The notes beneath the pieces are model-generated. The model saw nothing but the letters and a program-made list of their open reading frames with translations, had not been told where the DNA came from and did not search any database. 64,000 bases of DNA. Origin: Candidatus Eremiobacteraceae bacterium. Its GTDB lineage: Bacteria; Vulcanimicrobiota; Vulcanimicrobiia; Eremiobacterales; Eremiobacteraceae. Numbering within the stretch: position 1 is the first letter of the stretch; each line of letters opens with the position of its first letter. Where the stretch lies: the NCBI GenBank assembly GCA_035314825.1, contig DATFYX010000002.1:48031-112030 (forward strand), given 5' to 3'. Below are positions 23,670 to 31,670 of this stretch, piece after piece. A program made the position numbers and the translations under genes.

Positions 23670-24973
23670 GGCGCGCTCTCCGGATGCCGCTCGAGCTCGA
23701 GCTCATGCTCGCGGATGGCCTCGGCGGCCTGGACGAGCTGCGCTTCTTCTTCAGGCTTGGCGCGCAGCGTCTCTTCGAACGCGCGGTAGAACGGTACGTA
23801 GAGCAAAAGCGAGATCGCGATGTTCACCAGCACCAGGATGACGGCGCGCCAGTCGCCGCTGGTCGTGAGCCAGGCGCCGATGGGCGCCGGGATCGCGCTC
23901 GGCAGGAAGACGACCGTCTTGGCGACCAGCCCGAAGTACATCGCCAGATAGGTCACCGTCGCCAGGATGAGCGGTACGCCGATGAACGGGATGGTCAGGC
24001 TGGGGTTCATCACCAGCGGCAATCCGAAGATGAGCGGCTCGTTGACGTTGATCATGCTCGGCAGGAGCGATGCGAATCCCAGCCTGCGGATGCGAGGGAT
24101 GCGCGAGAACAGCATCAGCAGGTTGAGCGACAGCGTCGCGCCGGAGCCGCCCGGGAAAAAGAACAGGAACAGCGTGATCGTCACGATGTGCGGCGGCGCT
24201 TGGTGATGGAGCACGGCTTGGCTGTTGGCGTCGATCGCGCCGAGAAAGACCGGCGTTGTCAACGCGGCGAGAAAGCCCGGACCGTGCACGCCCGCGGTCC
24301 ACAGCAGCACCTGCAAGAACACGACGAGCAACAGGGCCGGCAGCGTGTCCCCGACTCCGATGAGCGGCTTCACCGACGCCAAGAGCACGTCTGCCATGCT
24401 CTGGTGCGACGGCGCCAGCACAACGGCGATGCCGGCGAAGATCGCGACGACCACCAAGCCGGAGAGCGCCGCCGCGATCGGACGGCTGGTCACCGCACGA
24501 TAGATCAAACGCATCACTTCGCCGCTGATACTGGCCACGATGATCGCCAGGAAGAGGCTGCTGGCGGACAGCGTGCCCAGCAGCACGATGGGCGAGAGGG
24601 GCACCGGCCGGGGCAGCGACAGCACGAACGCAAGGGCGGTGAGGATGACGGCCGGGATGCGGTCGTATCGAAAGCGCAGCGCCAAGTTGTTGGCCAGCAG
24701 CAACGCGAGCGCGACGCCCATCGCGCCGAAGCCGATATGATAGGCATCGAGAAAGCGCGCGAAGAGTTCGGCCTCGTGCCACTGCATCGGGTGCGGCGGT
24801 ATCCAGAAGTAGGCCCCGATCGTGGCCGCTGCCATGACCCAAAACGCCGGCTGGATGGCGGCACGCACCGCCGCGAAGTGCGGCTCGTCCGCCGCGCGCT
24901 GCAGGCGCGGTAGCATGCGCGCTTCAAGCGCGGCGATGGCGGCGTCGAGTCCGCGCAGCGCGGAGGTCTTCAC
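23666..24973 (-). CDS. PTS sugar transporter subunit IIC (lactose/cellobiose family)
   Basis: 435 residues from a GTG at 24973; the frame extends upstream only into the C26 peptidase gene and is rejected. The N-terminus ('ALEARMLPRLQRAADEPHFA') matches the amphipathic start of Lac/Cel-family EIIC proteins, followed by about ten membrane segments. 'SMINVNEPLIFGLPLVMNP' is the family's substrate-site block with the conserved NEP. No EIIA, EIIB, HPr or EI gene is anywhere in the window and its neighbours are a peptidase and a PLP enzyme. It may be an orphan permease that works without phosphorylation, or its partners lie elsewhere. Confidence 0.9.
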   Translation of the reverse strand: MKTSALRGLDAAIAALEARMLPRLQRAADEPHFAAVRAAIQPAFWVMAAATIGAYFWIPPHPMQWHEAELFARFLDAYHIGFGAMGVALALLLANNLALRFRYDRIPAVILTALAFVLSLPRPVPLSPIVLLGTLSASSLFLAIIVASISGEVMRLIYRAVTSRPIAAALSGLVVVAIFAGIAVVLAPSHQSMADVLLASVKPLIGVGDTLPALLLVVFLQVLLWTAGVHGPGFLAALTTPVFLGAIDANSQAVLHHQAPPHIVTITLFLFFFPGGSGATLSLNLLMLFSRIPRIRRLGFASLLPSMINVNEPLIFGLPLVMNPSLTIPFIGVPLILATVTYLAMYFGLVAKTVVFLPSAIPAPIGAWLTTSGDWRAVILVLVNIAISLLLYVPFYRAFEETLRAKPEEEAQLVQAAEAIREHELELERHPESAP

Positions 24974-24986
24974 CTGCCGCGGCCCG

Positions 24987-25739
24987 TTACGATGCGCGCT
25001 CGGCCCGGCGCGCCGCCCGCTGTGCGGCCCCCGCGATAAAGCCTCGAAACAGGGCGCGGCTCGGCTCGTCGCGCCGCACGAGCTCTTCAGGGTGCCATTG
25101 GACGCCGATGCACATCGCCCGCGCATCGGTCGCTTCGACCGCTTCGACGATGCCGTCGCGCGTGGCCGCGACCGCACGCAAGCCGGCGGGAACGCGGCGC
25201 ACCGCTTGATGGTGCAGCGAATTGGTGGCCATCGTGGTCGTGCCGACCAGCTCCGCCAGCGCTGATCCGGCGACGATCTCGACCACATGTGTCGTCTCGT
25301 CACGCGCGTGATCGGGGGTTTGGCTATGGCGCAGCCGCAAGCTGTTCGGCGCCGCGTATTGGTCGTCGATGTCTTCGTACAGCGTGCCGCCGAAGGCGAC
25401 GTTCATGACCTGCATGCCGCGACAGATGCCAAACAGCGGGATGCCCGCGCGTTTGGCCGCGCGCGCCACCTCGAGTTGGAACTCATCGGTGCCTTCGGGC
25501 GCCGGCTGGACGGACGGATGTTCGCGGCTGCCGTAGAGCGCCGGCGCGACATCCGCACCGCCGGGCAGCAGCACGCCGTCAAAGCGCTCGATGAGATCGG
25601 GCACCGAGGCGATGAAATGCGGCGGGGCGACAAGCTCGGGCTGGCCCCCGGCTTGCTCGATCGCAAAGCGATACTTGGCCCGTGCGTCGGGCGCGTCGAC
25701 CTCAGACGCGCTGACCGCGATCGCGATCCTGGGCTTCAT
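24987..25739 (-). CDS. Peptidase C26 / gamma-glutamyl-gamma-aminobutyrate hydrolase-like (PuuD type)
   Basis: 250 residues. Class I glutamine amidotransferase fold acting as a gamma-glutamyl hydrolase. Visible: 'FDGVLLPGGADVAPALYG', nucleophile 'PLFGICRGMQVMNVAFGGTL' (Cys106), 'MATNSLHHQAVRRV' and 'CIGVQWHPEELV' with the catalytic His and Glu. PuuD acts in putrescine breakdown, and a putrescine-type aminotransferase is at 5207, but they are 20 kb apart. It starts the minus-strand run leading into the EIIC gene with a 13-base gap. Confidence 0.92.
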   Translation of the reverse strand: MKPRIAIAVSASEVDAPDARAKYRFAIEQAGGQPELVAPPHFIASVPDLIERFDGVLLPGGADVAPALYGSREHPSVQPAPEGTDEFQLEVARAAKRAGIPLFGICRGMQVMNVAFGGTLYEDIDDQYAAPNSLRLRHSQTPDHARDETTHVVEIVAGSALAELVGTTTMATNSLHHQAVRRVPAGLRAVAATRDGIVEAVEATDARAMCIGVQWHPEELVRRDEPSRALFRGFIAGAAQRAARRAERAS

Positions 25740-25815
25740 GCGGTCTGTCTTTCACCGTACAAATGCGAGATGGCCTGCCTTGTGAGGCAGACCACCGTTT
25801 ACGACAGCTATGCAG

Positions 25816-25835
25816 CGGTCGAATTTATTCGACCG
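25816..25835 (-). repeat. 20-bp palindromic repeat, copy 4
   Basis: On the minus strand: CGGTCGAAT, centre AA, ATTCGACCG, followed by CTGC. Located 16 bases beyond the lexA stop. Same sequence as copy 5 beyond the divergent LysM gene, so the two flank the SOS pair in opposite orientation. Confidence 0.8.
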
Positions 25836-25851
25836 ACGACCGGCGACCGAT

Positions 25852-26466
25852 TTACAGCTTGCGGATGACCGCCGAGACCTTGCCGATGACCTGGACGTTG
25901 TCCGAGTAGATCGGCTCCATGTATTTGTTGGCCGGCTGAAGCCTGACGCGATTCGCTTCCTTATAGAATGTCTTGACGGTGGCTTCGCCCTCGGTGCCGG
26001 GACCTTCGACCATCGCGACCACGATGTCGCCGTTGTCCGCGACCTGTTGCGGCTGAACCACGATGAGATCGCCGTCGAGAATCGCCGCGTCCACCATCGA
26101 GTCGCCCTTGACGCGCAACATGAACGAACCAGACTTGGCGGCAAGGTTGGAAGGCAGCACGATCTCGGTTTCGACGTCTTGGTTCGCGGTGGCGACCGGG
26201 CCGGCGGCGATGCGGCCGACGAGCGGCAAGGTCACGACGTCGCGCGACACCTCGCTGCCGGTGACCAGCGCGCGCGGCTTGGTGGCGTCGCGGTGGATGA
26301 GGCCTTTGCGCTGCAGCGTCCGCAGGTGGCTTTGGACGGTGGAGCTGCTGGAGAGGCCGACGCGCTCGCCGATCTCCCGGACCGACGGCGGGTAGCCGTG
26401 CTCGCGCTGGAACTCTTTGATGACGTCCAGGATGGCCTGTTGACGCGGTGTCGTCTTGCGATCCAC
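25852..26466 (-). CDS. lexA: SOS-response repressor LexA
   Basis: 204 residues, GTG start. N-terminal winged helix ('TTPRQQAILDVIKEFQREHG', 'PPSVREIGERVGLSSSSTVQ', 'SHLRTLQRKGLIHRD'). Autocleavage site Ala88-Gly89 in 'GRIAAGPVA'. The S24 protease core has Ser123 in 'VKGDSMVDAAILDGD' and Lys165 in 'EATVKTFYKE', so RecA-stimulated self-cleavage should work. The likely operator is a Gram-positive-type box at 26581-26594 upstream of its own extended -10 promoter, giving autoregulation. It is divergent from a LysM membrane protein, the same arrangement as lexA-yneA in Bacillus. A palindrome lies downstream. Confidence 0.97.
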   Translation of the reverse strand: MDRKTTPRQQAILDVIKEFQREHGYPPSVREIGERVGLSSSSTVQSHLRTLQRKGLIHRDATKPRALVTGSEVSRDVVTLPLVGRIAAGPVATANQDVETEIVLPSNLAAKSGSFMLRVKGDSMVDAAILDGDLIVVQPQQVADNGDIVVAMVEGPGTEGEATVKTFYKEANRVRLQPANKYMEPIYSDNVQVIGKVSAVIRKL

Positions 26467-26553
26467 GAGAAGCCCTTTCCCTGATCAGCCGCCTTGCGGG
26501 ACAATAGGCGACAAAGACATCCGTCGAAGGCTCACCCGAACGACGGTAACCGG

Positions 26554-26562
26554 ATTCTAGCA
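26554..26562 (-). promoter_or_regulatory. Extended -10 promoter of lexA
   Basis: On the minus strand TGC then TAGAAT forms an extended -10 (TGnTATAAT-like). It is about 90 bases upstream of the lexA GTG. The -35 region is weak and is overlapped by LexA-type box 1 (26581-26594), consistent with autorepression. Confidence 0.5.
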
Positions 26563-26580
26563 TACCCCGCGGCGCGAATG

Positions 26581-26594
26581 CAAACGTTTGTTCG
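26581..26594. promoter_or_regulatory. LexA-type operator box 1 (lexA side)
   Basis: CAAACGTTTGTTCG matches the Gram-positive SOS box CGAAC-N4-GTTCG except in the left arm (AAAC for GAAC). It lies just upstream of the -35 of the plus-strand promoter and over the -35 region of the lexA promoter, so one bound LexA could affect both genes. Confidence 0.6.
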
Positions 26595-26602
26595 AAAAAA
26601 CC

Positions 26603-26632
26603 TTGACACTATACTTCGCAGGGCGGTAATAT
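26603..26632 (+). promoter_or_regulatory. Sigma-70-type promoter of the LysM/YneA-like gene
   Basis: A perfect -35 TTGACA (26603-26608), an 18-base spacer and TAATAT (26627-26632). Transcription would start near 26639, inside LexA box 2. This is the strongest promoter I see in the window, fitting a normally repressed SOS gene. Confidence 0.75.
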
Positions 26633-26638
26633 GGCACT

Positions 26639-26652
26639 AGAACATATGTTCG
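26639..26652. promoter_or_regulatory. LexA-type operator box 2 (LysM side)
   Basis: AGAACATATGTTCG carries a perfect GAAC-ATAT-GTTC dyad, the core of the Bacillus-type SOS box. It covers the predicted transcription start of the LysM gene, an ideal repressing position. The window's lexA gene lies next to it. Confidence 0.8.
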
Positions 26653-26667
26653 AGCCAAGCTGGCTCG
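26651..26667 (+). other. Leader hairpin just before the LysM gene ribosome site
   Basis: Seven-base perfect arms CGAGCCA / TGGCTCG around AGC. Its last base is the first G of the GGAGG ribosome site (26667-26671), 9 bases before the ATG. It could limit translation of a toxic division inhibitor or stabilise its mRNA; this is inference. Confidence 0.4.
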
Positions 26668-26680
26668 GAGGACAGCTCTG

Positions 26681-26977
26681 ATGCATACTTATCGCCGCAA
26701 GACGCGGGTCACGCTCGTTCCCTTCATACAACTTCTCTCCCTCGTTCTGGTGTTCGCCCTGCCGGTGGTGTGGGCGTCTCAGGTCTATACGTCGAGCCCG
26801 GCGCACTACGACAAGGTGGTGGTCGGCCACGGCGATACGGTTTGGAGCCTGGTGGCCAAGCGGGCCTCCAGCGGCAGCGACGTCAACGAGCTGGCCTACA
26901 ACGTCATGAGCCTCAACCACCTCAAGGCCGGCGATCGCATCCGCCCTGGCCAGGTGCTCCTGCTACCGCGTAACTAG
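26681..26977 (+). CDS. LysM membrane protein, YneA-like SOS cell-division inhibitor candidate
   Basis: 98 residues. Basic N-terminus (MHTYRRKTRV), one membrane segment (about 12-32, 'VPFIQLLSLVLVFALPVVW'), a short linker, then one LysM domain (about 44-95: 'KVVVGHGDTVWSLVAKRA', 'LNHLKAGDRIRPGQVLLLP'). Size, topology, LysM and divergent placement next to lexA are those of Bacillus YneA and related SOS division inhibitors, which sit in the membrane, bind peptidoglycan and delay septation after DNA damage. A perfect -35, good -10 and a LexA box over the start site show SOS control directly. Sequence identity to YneA itself was not tested; generic LysM proteins are an alternative. GGAGG precedes the ATG by 9 bases and an intrinsic terminator follows. 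Confidence 0.82.
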   Translation: MHTYRRKTRVTLVPFIQLLSLVLVFALPVVWASQVYTSSPAHYDKVVVGHGDTVWSLVAKRASSGSDVNELAYNVMSLNHLKAGDRIRPGQVLLLPRN

Positions 26978-26981
26978 TCGT

Positions 26982-27001
26982 CGGTCGAATAAATTCGACC
27001 G
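26982..27001 (+). repeat. 20-bp palindromic repeat, copy 5
   Basis: CGGTCGAAT, centre AA, ATTCGACCG, followed by CTAC. It begins 5 bases after the LysM gene stop and precedes the intrinsic terminator. Identical over 20 bases to copy 4. Confidence 0.8.
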
Positions 27002-27011
27002 CTACACGGGA

Positions 27012-27047
27012 CCCCGCAAGCCACATGGCGCGGGGCTTCTTTTTTTT
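27012..27047 (+). terminator. Rho-independent terminator of the LysM gene
   Basis: Stem CCCCGC / GCGGGG around a 12-base loop that has some inner pairing, followed by CTTC and a run of eight T. It isolates the SOS gene from the universal stress protein gene 20 bases on. Confidence 0.85.
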
Positions 27048-27067
27048 GGCGCGAAGTCGGGGAGGAC

Positions 27068-27508
27068 ATGATCTTCGCCAAACTATTGGTGCCTATCGAC
27101 GGTTCGGAGCCGTCGCGCGCCGCCGTGCGCCTGGCCGTCTCCGTCGCGAAGGACCAGCGCGCCAGCATCGTCTTCTGCCATGCGCTCGAGACCGTCGCGC
27201 TCCTTCACGCCGCCGAGCAGCCGGCGATCGACACCGGCCCGGCGGTGGCGCAAGCGAGCCAACGCGTGGCGGCACTTCTCGAGGCCGCCATGACGGTCGC
27301 AAAGGACGCGGGCGTCGCGGCCACCGGCATGAGCGCAGAAGATGACGCCGTGCCATTCATCGTGGCGCAAGCCAGAGCCGAGGCAGTGGATCTGATCGTC
27401 ATGGGCACGCACGGGCGCAGCGGCATCGCGCATGCGTTCCTTGGCAGCACCGCCGAGGGAGTGCTACGAAGCGCCGCCGTGCCCGTGCTTGTCGTGACGC
27501 ATCACTGA
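27068..27508 (+). CDS. Universal stress protein, UspA family
   Basis: 146 residues, single Usp domain. '[20 protein letters not shown]' is the opening strand-loop with the nucleotide-contacting Asp, and the C-terminal ATP-binding signature G-2x-G-9x-G-S/T is complete: '[20 protein letters not shown]'. It is therefore likely of the ATP-binding class. GGGGAGG directly precedes the ATG. It follows the LysM gene terminator, so it must have its own promoter or depend on read-through. It ends in a 7-base overlap with the convergent secreted protein gene. Confidence 0.94.
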   Translation: MIFAKLLVPIDGSEPSRAAVRLAVSVAKDQRASIVFCHALETVALLHAAEQPAIDTGPAVAQASQRVAALLEAAMTVAKDAGVAATGMSAEDDAVPFIVAQARAEAVDLIVMGTHGRSGIAHAFLGSTAEGVLRSAAVPVLVVTHH

Positions 27509-28368
27509 TGCGCCGCCGGCCACGACGTTCCGTCGTCGTACTTGACGGCGTTGACCTGGATCGTCATGTAATTCGCCTGCAAGAACGCGATGCTCGCGAG
27601 CCCTGAGGTCTGCGACCAGCAGTTCTGCAACGCATCTTTATTGCCGACGCCGCCGCGCAGCGTCTGATAGTCGGAGAACGCCGCCGGTCCGGCGATCGTG
27701 ATGCCCGACGAGAACGTGCCCGAGCGCATGTTGACGCCGTTGTTGAGCAGATTGTCCGACGTGCCGTAGATCTGATAGACGAAGGTGACGTTCACGGCCG
27801 TCCTCTGCGCGGTGTTGCGGAACGTCAGACAGTGCACCTCACCCGTGCCGTCGTTCTTCACGACGGAGAATCCGCCGTCGATGGCGATGCCGCTCGCGTC
27901 ATTGGCGCCCGGTGCCAGCGCGAACGGGATGTTGCGCCAGTCGGGGCTCGGCGTCGGGCCGGATGGCGATCCCGACGAGCAGCTCGGCGGATCGATCGGG
28001 AATTTGCACGGACCGATCTGAGCGTCGGTGACGTTGCGCGCGTAGAGCGCGCCGCGGCCGCCGCCGTTGAGCCACGTGGCGATCGCATTGCGATCGGGCG
28101 GCGACATCGCTGCGATCTGCGCCTCGACTTGATCGACGTTGGTGAAGACCGGATTGGGAGGTTGGAACCCGCCTTGGCGGACCCACGCTTGCACTTGGCC
28201 GACTTCACCGGCCCCAAGGTTTTGGACCGCCGTCAACGCCTGGAGCAGCGCATAGCTGGGATAGCTGGGATACGGATAGTACCCGTTTTGACCGCTGCTC
28301 GGTTGGGCGTGCGCCGGTGCGACTAAAAGCAAGCCGAGCAGGACCGCGATGAGCGCGCTTCGTCTCAT
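27502..28368 (-). CDS. Secreted protein of unknown function
   Basis: 288 residues from the ATG at 28368. Clear signal peptide ('[17 protein letters not shown]', cleavage before QPSSG) and a Tyr/Pro-rich mature N-terminus ('[14 protein letters not shown]'). The middle has four cysteines ('[14 protein letters not shown]', '[11 protein letters not shown]', '[10 protein letters not shown]') that could form disulfides. '[20 protein letters not shown]' suggests a beta-sandwich. I recognise no family. The frame extends 60 codons upstream over the rpsO promoter region and is rejected. Confidence 0.75.
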   Translation of the reverse strand: MRRSALIAVLLGLLLVAPAHAQPSSGQNGYYPYPSYPSYALLQALTAVQNLGAGEVGQVQAWVRQGGFQPPNPVFTNVDQVEAQIAAMSPPDRNAIATWLNGGGRGALYARNVTDAQIGPCKFPIDPPSCSSGSPSGPTPSPDWRNIPFALAPGANDASGIAIDGGFSVVKNDGTGEVHCLTFRNTAQRTAVNVTFVYQIYGTSDNLLNNGVNMRSGTFSSGITIAGPAAFSDYQTLRGGVGNKDALQNCWSQTSGLASIAFLQANYMTIQVNAVKYDDGTSWPAAHQ

Positions 28369-28415
28369 GAGGCGCGCATTGTTACCCGCGACGTCCCGTT
28401 CCTTCAGGCCTTTGT

Positions 28416-28445
28416 TTGACGGGGCTTTGCGCGATATGGTATCCT
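28416..28445 (+). promoter_or_regulatory. Promoter of rpsO-pnp
   Basis: TTGACG (28416-28421), 18-base spacer and an extended -10, TGG then TATCCT (28440-28445). The roughly 90-base leader that follows to the rpsO ATG could hold S15 autoregulatory structure, but I cannot identify one confidently. Confidence 0.55.
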
Positions 28446-28541
28446 GTGCGCTGTACCCCGGTGTCGGCGCGGTCGGATGAAATGCGACCAAGACAAGAGC
28501 TGATCCGCGGGCGAATGTGAGTGCAAGGAGCCCATCACAGC

Positions 28542-28811
28542 ATGGCATTGAAAAAAGAACATAAGACCTCGGTCATCGATAAGCACAAGCGCAAAGACAA
28601 CGATACCGGGTCGCCCGAAGTCCAGATCGCCCTTTTGACCGAATCGATCAACGACCTCACCGAGCATCTCAAGACGCACAAGAAAGACCACGCCAGCCGG
28701 CGCGGCCTGCTCATGAAGGTCGGCAAACGGCGCCGCTTGCTGCGCTATCTCGAGGGCTCCGATCTGGAACGCTACCGCAAGATCGTCAACGAATTGGGCC
28801 TGCGTCACTAG
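28542..28811 (+). CDS. rpsO: 30S ribosomal protein S15
   Basis: 89 residues, the standard length. Binds the central domain of 16S rRNA early in 30S assembly. Characteristic '[19 protein letters not shown]', '[19 protein letters not shown]' and '[15 protein letters not shown]'. The ATG at 28542 follows AAGGAG by 11 bases; a GTG 21 bases earlier in frame is rejected. It is directly followed by pnp, the classic rpsO-pnp pair. Confidence 0.98.
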   Translation: MALKKEHKTSVIDKHKRKDNDTGSPEVQIALLTESINDLTEHLKTHKKDHASRRGLLMKVGKRRRLLRYLEGSDLERYRKIVNELGLRH

Positions 28812-28889
28812 CGCAGGCCTCGGTCCGCTCGGATGCCCTGCCCAGGGATATCCGGCGAACATTAAGAAATAGCAAAGCGTCATATCAAA

Positions 28890-28923
28890 AGCGTTTCACA
28901 CAACGCTCGCGCCTGTGAGCGCG
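28890..28923 (+). other. Tandem hairpins in the pnp leader
   Basis: Two adjacent stem-loops: AGCGTT / AACGCT with a 6-base loop (28890-28907), then CGCGC / GCGCG with a 6-base loop (28908-28923). They end 10 bases before the AAAGGAG site of pnp. In enterobacteria pnp controls itself through leader stem-loops cut by RNase III; the position here suggests similar processing, but the arms are short. Confidence 0.5.
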
Positions 28924-28945
28924 GGCAAACTAAAAGGAGTTCCCT

Positions 28946-31066
28946 TTGCCAGAGTCCGTCAGCATGGAGCTGGGCGGGCGCACGCTTACCATCGAAACCG
29001 GTGAGCTCGCGCGCCAGGCCAGCGGCTCCGCATTTGTGCGGTACGGAGACACCTGCGTGCTCGCAGCCGTCACCGCAAGCCCCAACCCCCGCGAGGGTAT
29101 CGAATTCTTCCCCCTCACGGTCGATTACGAAGAGCGCATGTATGCCGCCGGCAAGATCCCGGGCGGTTTCATCAAGCGCGAAGGCCGGCCCTCAGAGAAG
29201 GCGACGCTCACCGCGCGCCTGATCGATCGGCCGATCCGCCCGCTGTTCCCCGACGGTTTCCGCAACGACATCCACATCATCATCACCACGCTGTCCGTGG
29301 ATCCGGAAGTGGATCCCGACGTCGTCGCGCTCGTCGCGGCCGGTGCCGCGCTTGCGGTTTCGGACATCCCGTTCGAGCAGCCGGTGGCGGGCGTGCGCGT
29401 CGGCATGGTCGACGGCGAGTACGTCGTCAATCCGACGCCCGCGCAGCTTGAGAAGAGCATCGTCGACGTCATCGTCGCCGGCACGGTCAACGCCGTCATG
29501 ATGGTCGAGGGCAGCGGCAAGGAGGTCTCGGAAGAGACGTTCCTCGGCGCAGTCGAGTTCGGGCACGCGCGCGTCGTCGAGATCCTCGGCATCGTGCGCC
29601 AGCTCGCCGCAAAAGCGGGCAAGCCCAAGCGCGAGTTCCCCGTGTTCCTTCCCTCGGCCGAAATGCACCAGTTCGTCGACAGCGTGTTCGGCGCCGATAT
29701 CGCGCGCGCGATGCGCATCACCAGCAAACAAGAACGCAGCCGCGCGTTCGACGCGATCACCCGCGCCGAAGCGCTGGCGCGCGTCGCGGGTCATAAGCTC
29801 GAGCCGCACGTCCGGCCGATGCTCGAGGATCCGAAGAACCGCGACTTCGACAAGTGCGTGAAAGCGCGCGAAGAGGACGAACTGCGCACGATGGTCGTCG
29901 ACGAGGGCCTGCGCCCCGACGGCCGCAAGCTCGACGAAGTGCGCCCGATCAGCTGTCGCACCAGCGTCGTGCCGCGCACGCACGGATCGGGGCTGTTCAC
30001 GCGCGGCGAGACCCAGATCTTCACCGCCGCGACGTTGGGATCGCTCTCGGACGAGCAGCGCATCGACGGTCTTGCGCCGATGTCGTTCAAGCGCTTCATG
30101 CACCACTACAACTTCCCGCCGTACTCGGTCGGCGAGACGCGCCCGATGCGCGGACCCGGCCGGCGCGAGATCGGGCACGGCAGCCTCGCTGAGCGCTCGA
30201 TCGCGCCGATGCTGCCTCCGCCTGAGGCCTTCCCGTACACGCTGCGCCTGGTCTCAGAAACGCTTGAGAGCAACGGCTCGTCGTCGATGGGCTCGGTGTG
30301 CGCGAGCACGCTGGCGCTGATGGACGCGGGCGTGCCGCTTGCCAAGCACGTCGGCGGCGTCGCCATGGGACTCATCCTCAAGGACGGCCGCCCCGGCATC
30401 CTCACCGACATCCAAGGTCTTGAAGATGCGCTGGGCGAGATGGACTTCAAGGTCGCCGGCACCGTCGACGGCATCACCGCCATGCAGATGGACATCAAGG
30501 TGCAGGGCGTCACGATCGACATCATGCGCAAGGCGATGGCGCAGGCGCACGAGAGCCGGCTGTTCATCATCGGCAAGCTCAAGGAGGCGATCGCGACACC
30601 TCGCCGCGGACTGTCCAAGTACGCGCCGCGCATGATCGTGCTCGAGATCCATCCCGACAAGATCAAAGACGTGATCGGCCCCGGCGGCAAGATCATCAAC
30701 AAGATCGTCGCCGAGACCGGCGCCAAGATCGACATCGAAGACGACGGCCGCGTGTTCCTCGCCTCGCCGGATGCGGCGTCGGCGGAGAAAGCGCGCCGCA
30801 TGGTCGAGGACATCGTCAAGGACGTCGAGATCGGCGAGGTCTACACCGGCGTGGTCAAGCGCATCATGAACTTCGGCGCCTTCGTGCAGATATTGCCGGG
30901 CAAAGAAGGCCTGGTGCACATCTCGCAGCTCGCGCCGCATCGCGTCAATCGCGTCGAAGATGAAGTCAACATCGGCGACGAGGTCGTGGTCCAGGTGCGC
31001 GAGATCGACGAAAAGGGCCGCATCAACCTGACGCGCAAACACGCGGCAGAAACGGCCAAGCACTAG
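28946..31066 (+). CDS. pnp: Polyribonucleotide nucleotidyltransferase (PNPase)
   Basis: 706 residues, normal length. Phosphorolytic 3'-5' exoribonuclease of the RNA degradosome. Order of domains: RNase PH-like 1 ('[20 protein letters not shown]'), helical linker, RNase PH-like 2 ('[20 protein letters not shown]', '[20 protein letters not shown]'), KH ('[20 protein letters not shown]') and S1 ('[20 protein letters not shown]', '[10 protein letters not shown]'). TTG start with an excellent AAAGGAG at 6 bases. Follows rpsO. Confidence 0.98.
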   Translation: MPESVSMELGGRTLTIETGELARQASGSAFVRYGDTCVLAAVTASPNPREGIEFFPLTVDYEERMYAAGKIPGGFIKREGRPSEKATLTARLIDRPIRPLFPDGFRNDIHIIITTLSVDPEVDPDVVALVAAGAALAVSDIPFEQPVAGVRVGMVDGEYVVNPTPAQLEKSIVDVIVAGTVNAVMMVEGSGKEVSEETFLGAVEFGHARVVEILGIVRQLAAKAGKPKREFPVFLPSAEMHQFVDSVFGADIARAMRITSKQERSRAFDAITRAEALARVAGHKLEPHVRPMLEDPKNRDFDKCVKAREEDELRTMVVDEGLRPDGRKLDEVRPISCRTSVVPRTHGSGLFTRGETQIFTAATLGSLSDEQRIDGLAPMSFKRFMHHYNFPPYSVGETRPMRGPGRREIGHGSLAERSIAPMLPPPEAFPYTLRLVSETLESNGSSSMGSVCASTLALMDAGVPLAKHVGGVAMGLILKDGRPGILTDIQGLEDALGEMDFKVAGTVDGITAMQMDIKVQGVTIDIMRKAMAQAHESRLFIIGKLKEAIATPRRGLSKYAPRMIVLEIHPDKIKDVIGPGGKIINKIVAETGAKIDIEDDGRVFLASPDAASAEKARRMVEDIVKDVEIGEVYTGVVKRIMNFGAFVQILPGKEGLVHISQLAPHRVNRVEDEVNIGDEVVVQVREIDEKGRINLTRKHAAETAKH

Positions 31067-31087
31067 ATCCTTCGGGAGGGAAGACCA

Positions 31088-31657
31088 ATGCTGCCATACA
31101 GATCGAGCGGAGTTGTGGCGGCGTTGGTCGCTCTCGCGCTCGCAGGCCCGATGGCTGCGCTCGCGAGCCAGACGGTGCCGTCGGGCTCCGGGCTCAACGG
31201 CAGTCTCAACGTCGCGCTCGACACGAAAAGCTCGTACGCGGGCCAGCCGGTCTCGATCACGGTAGTCGGACCGTACCCGAACGGGATCTCAGCGCTTGCA
31301 GGCGCGACCGTCTACGGTCACGTCGGCAGCGTCGTTCCCGGCGGGCGCGGCACGAATCCGCAACTGTCCATCATCTTGGACAAGATCAGATTCTCGAACG
31401 GCTCGTCCGAATCTCTGGGCGCAGTCGTCAACCACCTCGATCCGCAGAAGGATAAGAGGGGCCGCGTGCTGCTCGGCACGGCCGGCGGCATGTTCTTGGG
31501 CAACTGGGCGGGCAAAGCGCTGTTCGGCGGGAGCGCAGGCGGCGCGGTCGGCGCGGCCACCGGCTTTCTGCTCAGCTCCAACAACAAGTCGGACTTCCAC
31601 GTGCCCGCGGGATCGCCGGTCGGCGTCCAGCTGACGCGATCGCTGTCGGTGCCCTAA
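31088..31657 (+). CDS. Exported glycine-rich protein of unknown function
   Basis: 189 residues. Signal peptide 'VVAALVALALAGPMAALA', then a beta-rich domain ('SVTIY...GHVGSVVPGGRG' style, with 'PQLSIILDKIRFSNGS') and a glycine-zipper-like hydrophobic hairpin ('GGMFLGNWAGKALFGGSAGG', then 'AVGAATGFLLSS'). The last block resembles glycine-zipper segments of outer-membrane or pore-forming proteins. It ends with a short polar tail containing 'FHVPAGSPVGVQLTRSLSV', a motif often seen at the C-terminus of such exported proteins. It follows pnp by 21 bases but is not usually linked to it. Confidence 0.7.
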   Translation: MLPYRSSGVVAALVALALAGPMAALASQTVPSGSGLNGSLNVALDTKSSYAGQPVSITVVGPYPNGISALAGATVYGHVGSVVPGGRGTNPQLSIILDKIRFSNGSSESLGAVVNHLDPQKDKRGRVLLGTAGGMFLGNWAGKALFGGSAGGAVGAATGFLLSSNNKSDFHVPAGSPVGVQLTRSLSVP

Positions 31658-31670
31658 CCCCGGTCGCTTC

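Noticed and set aside
23684..24913. A 409-codon plus-strand frame opposite the EIIC gene.
   Set aside because: Composition dominated by Arg, Asp, Gln and His, the mirror of a membrane-protein coding strand.
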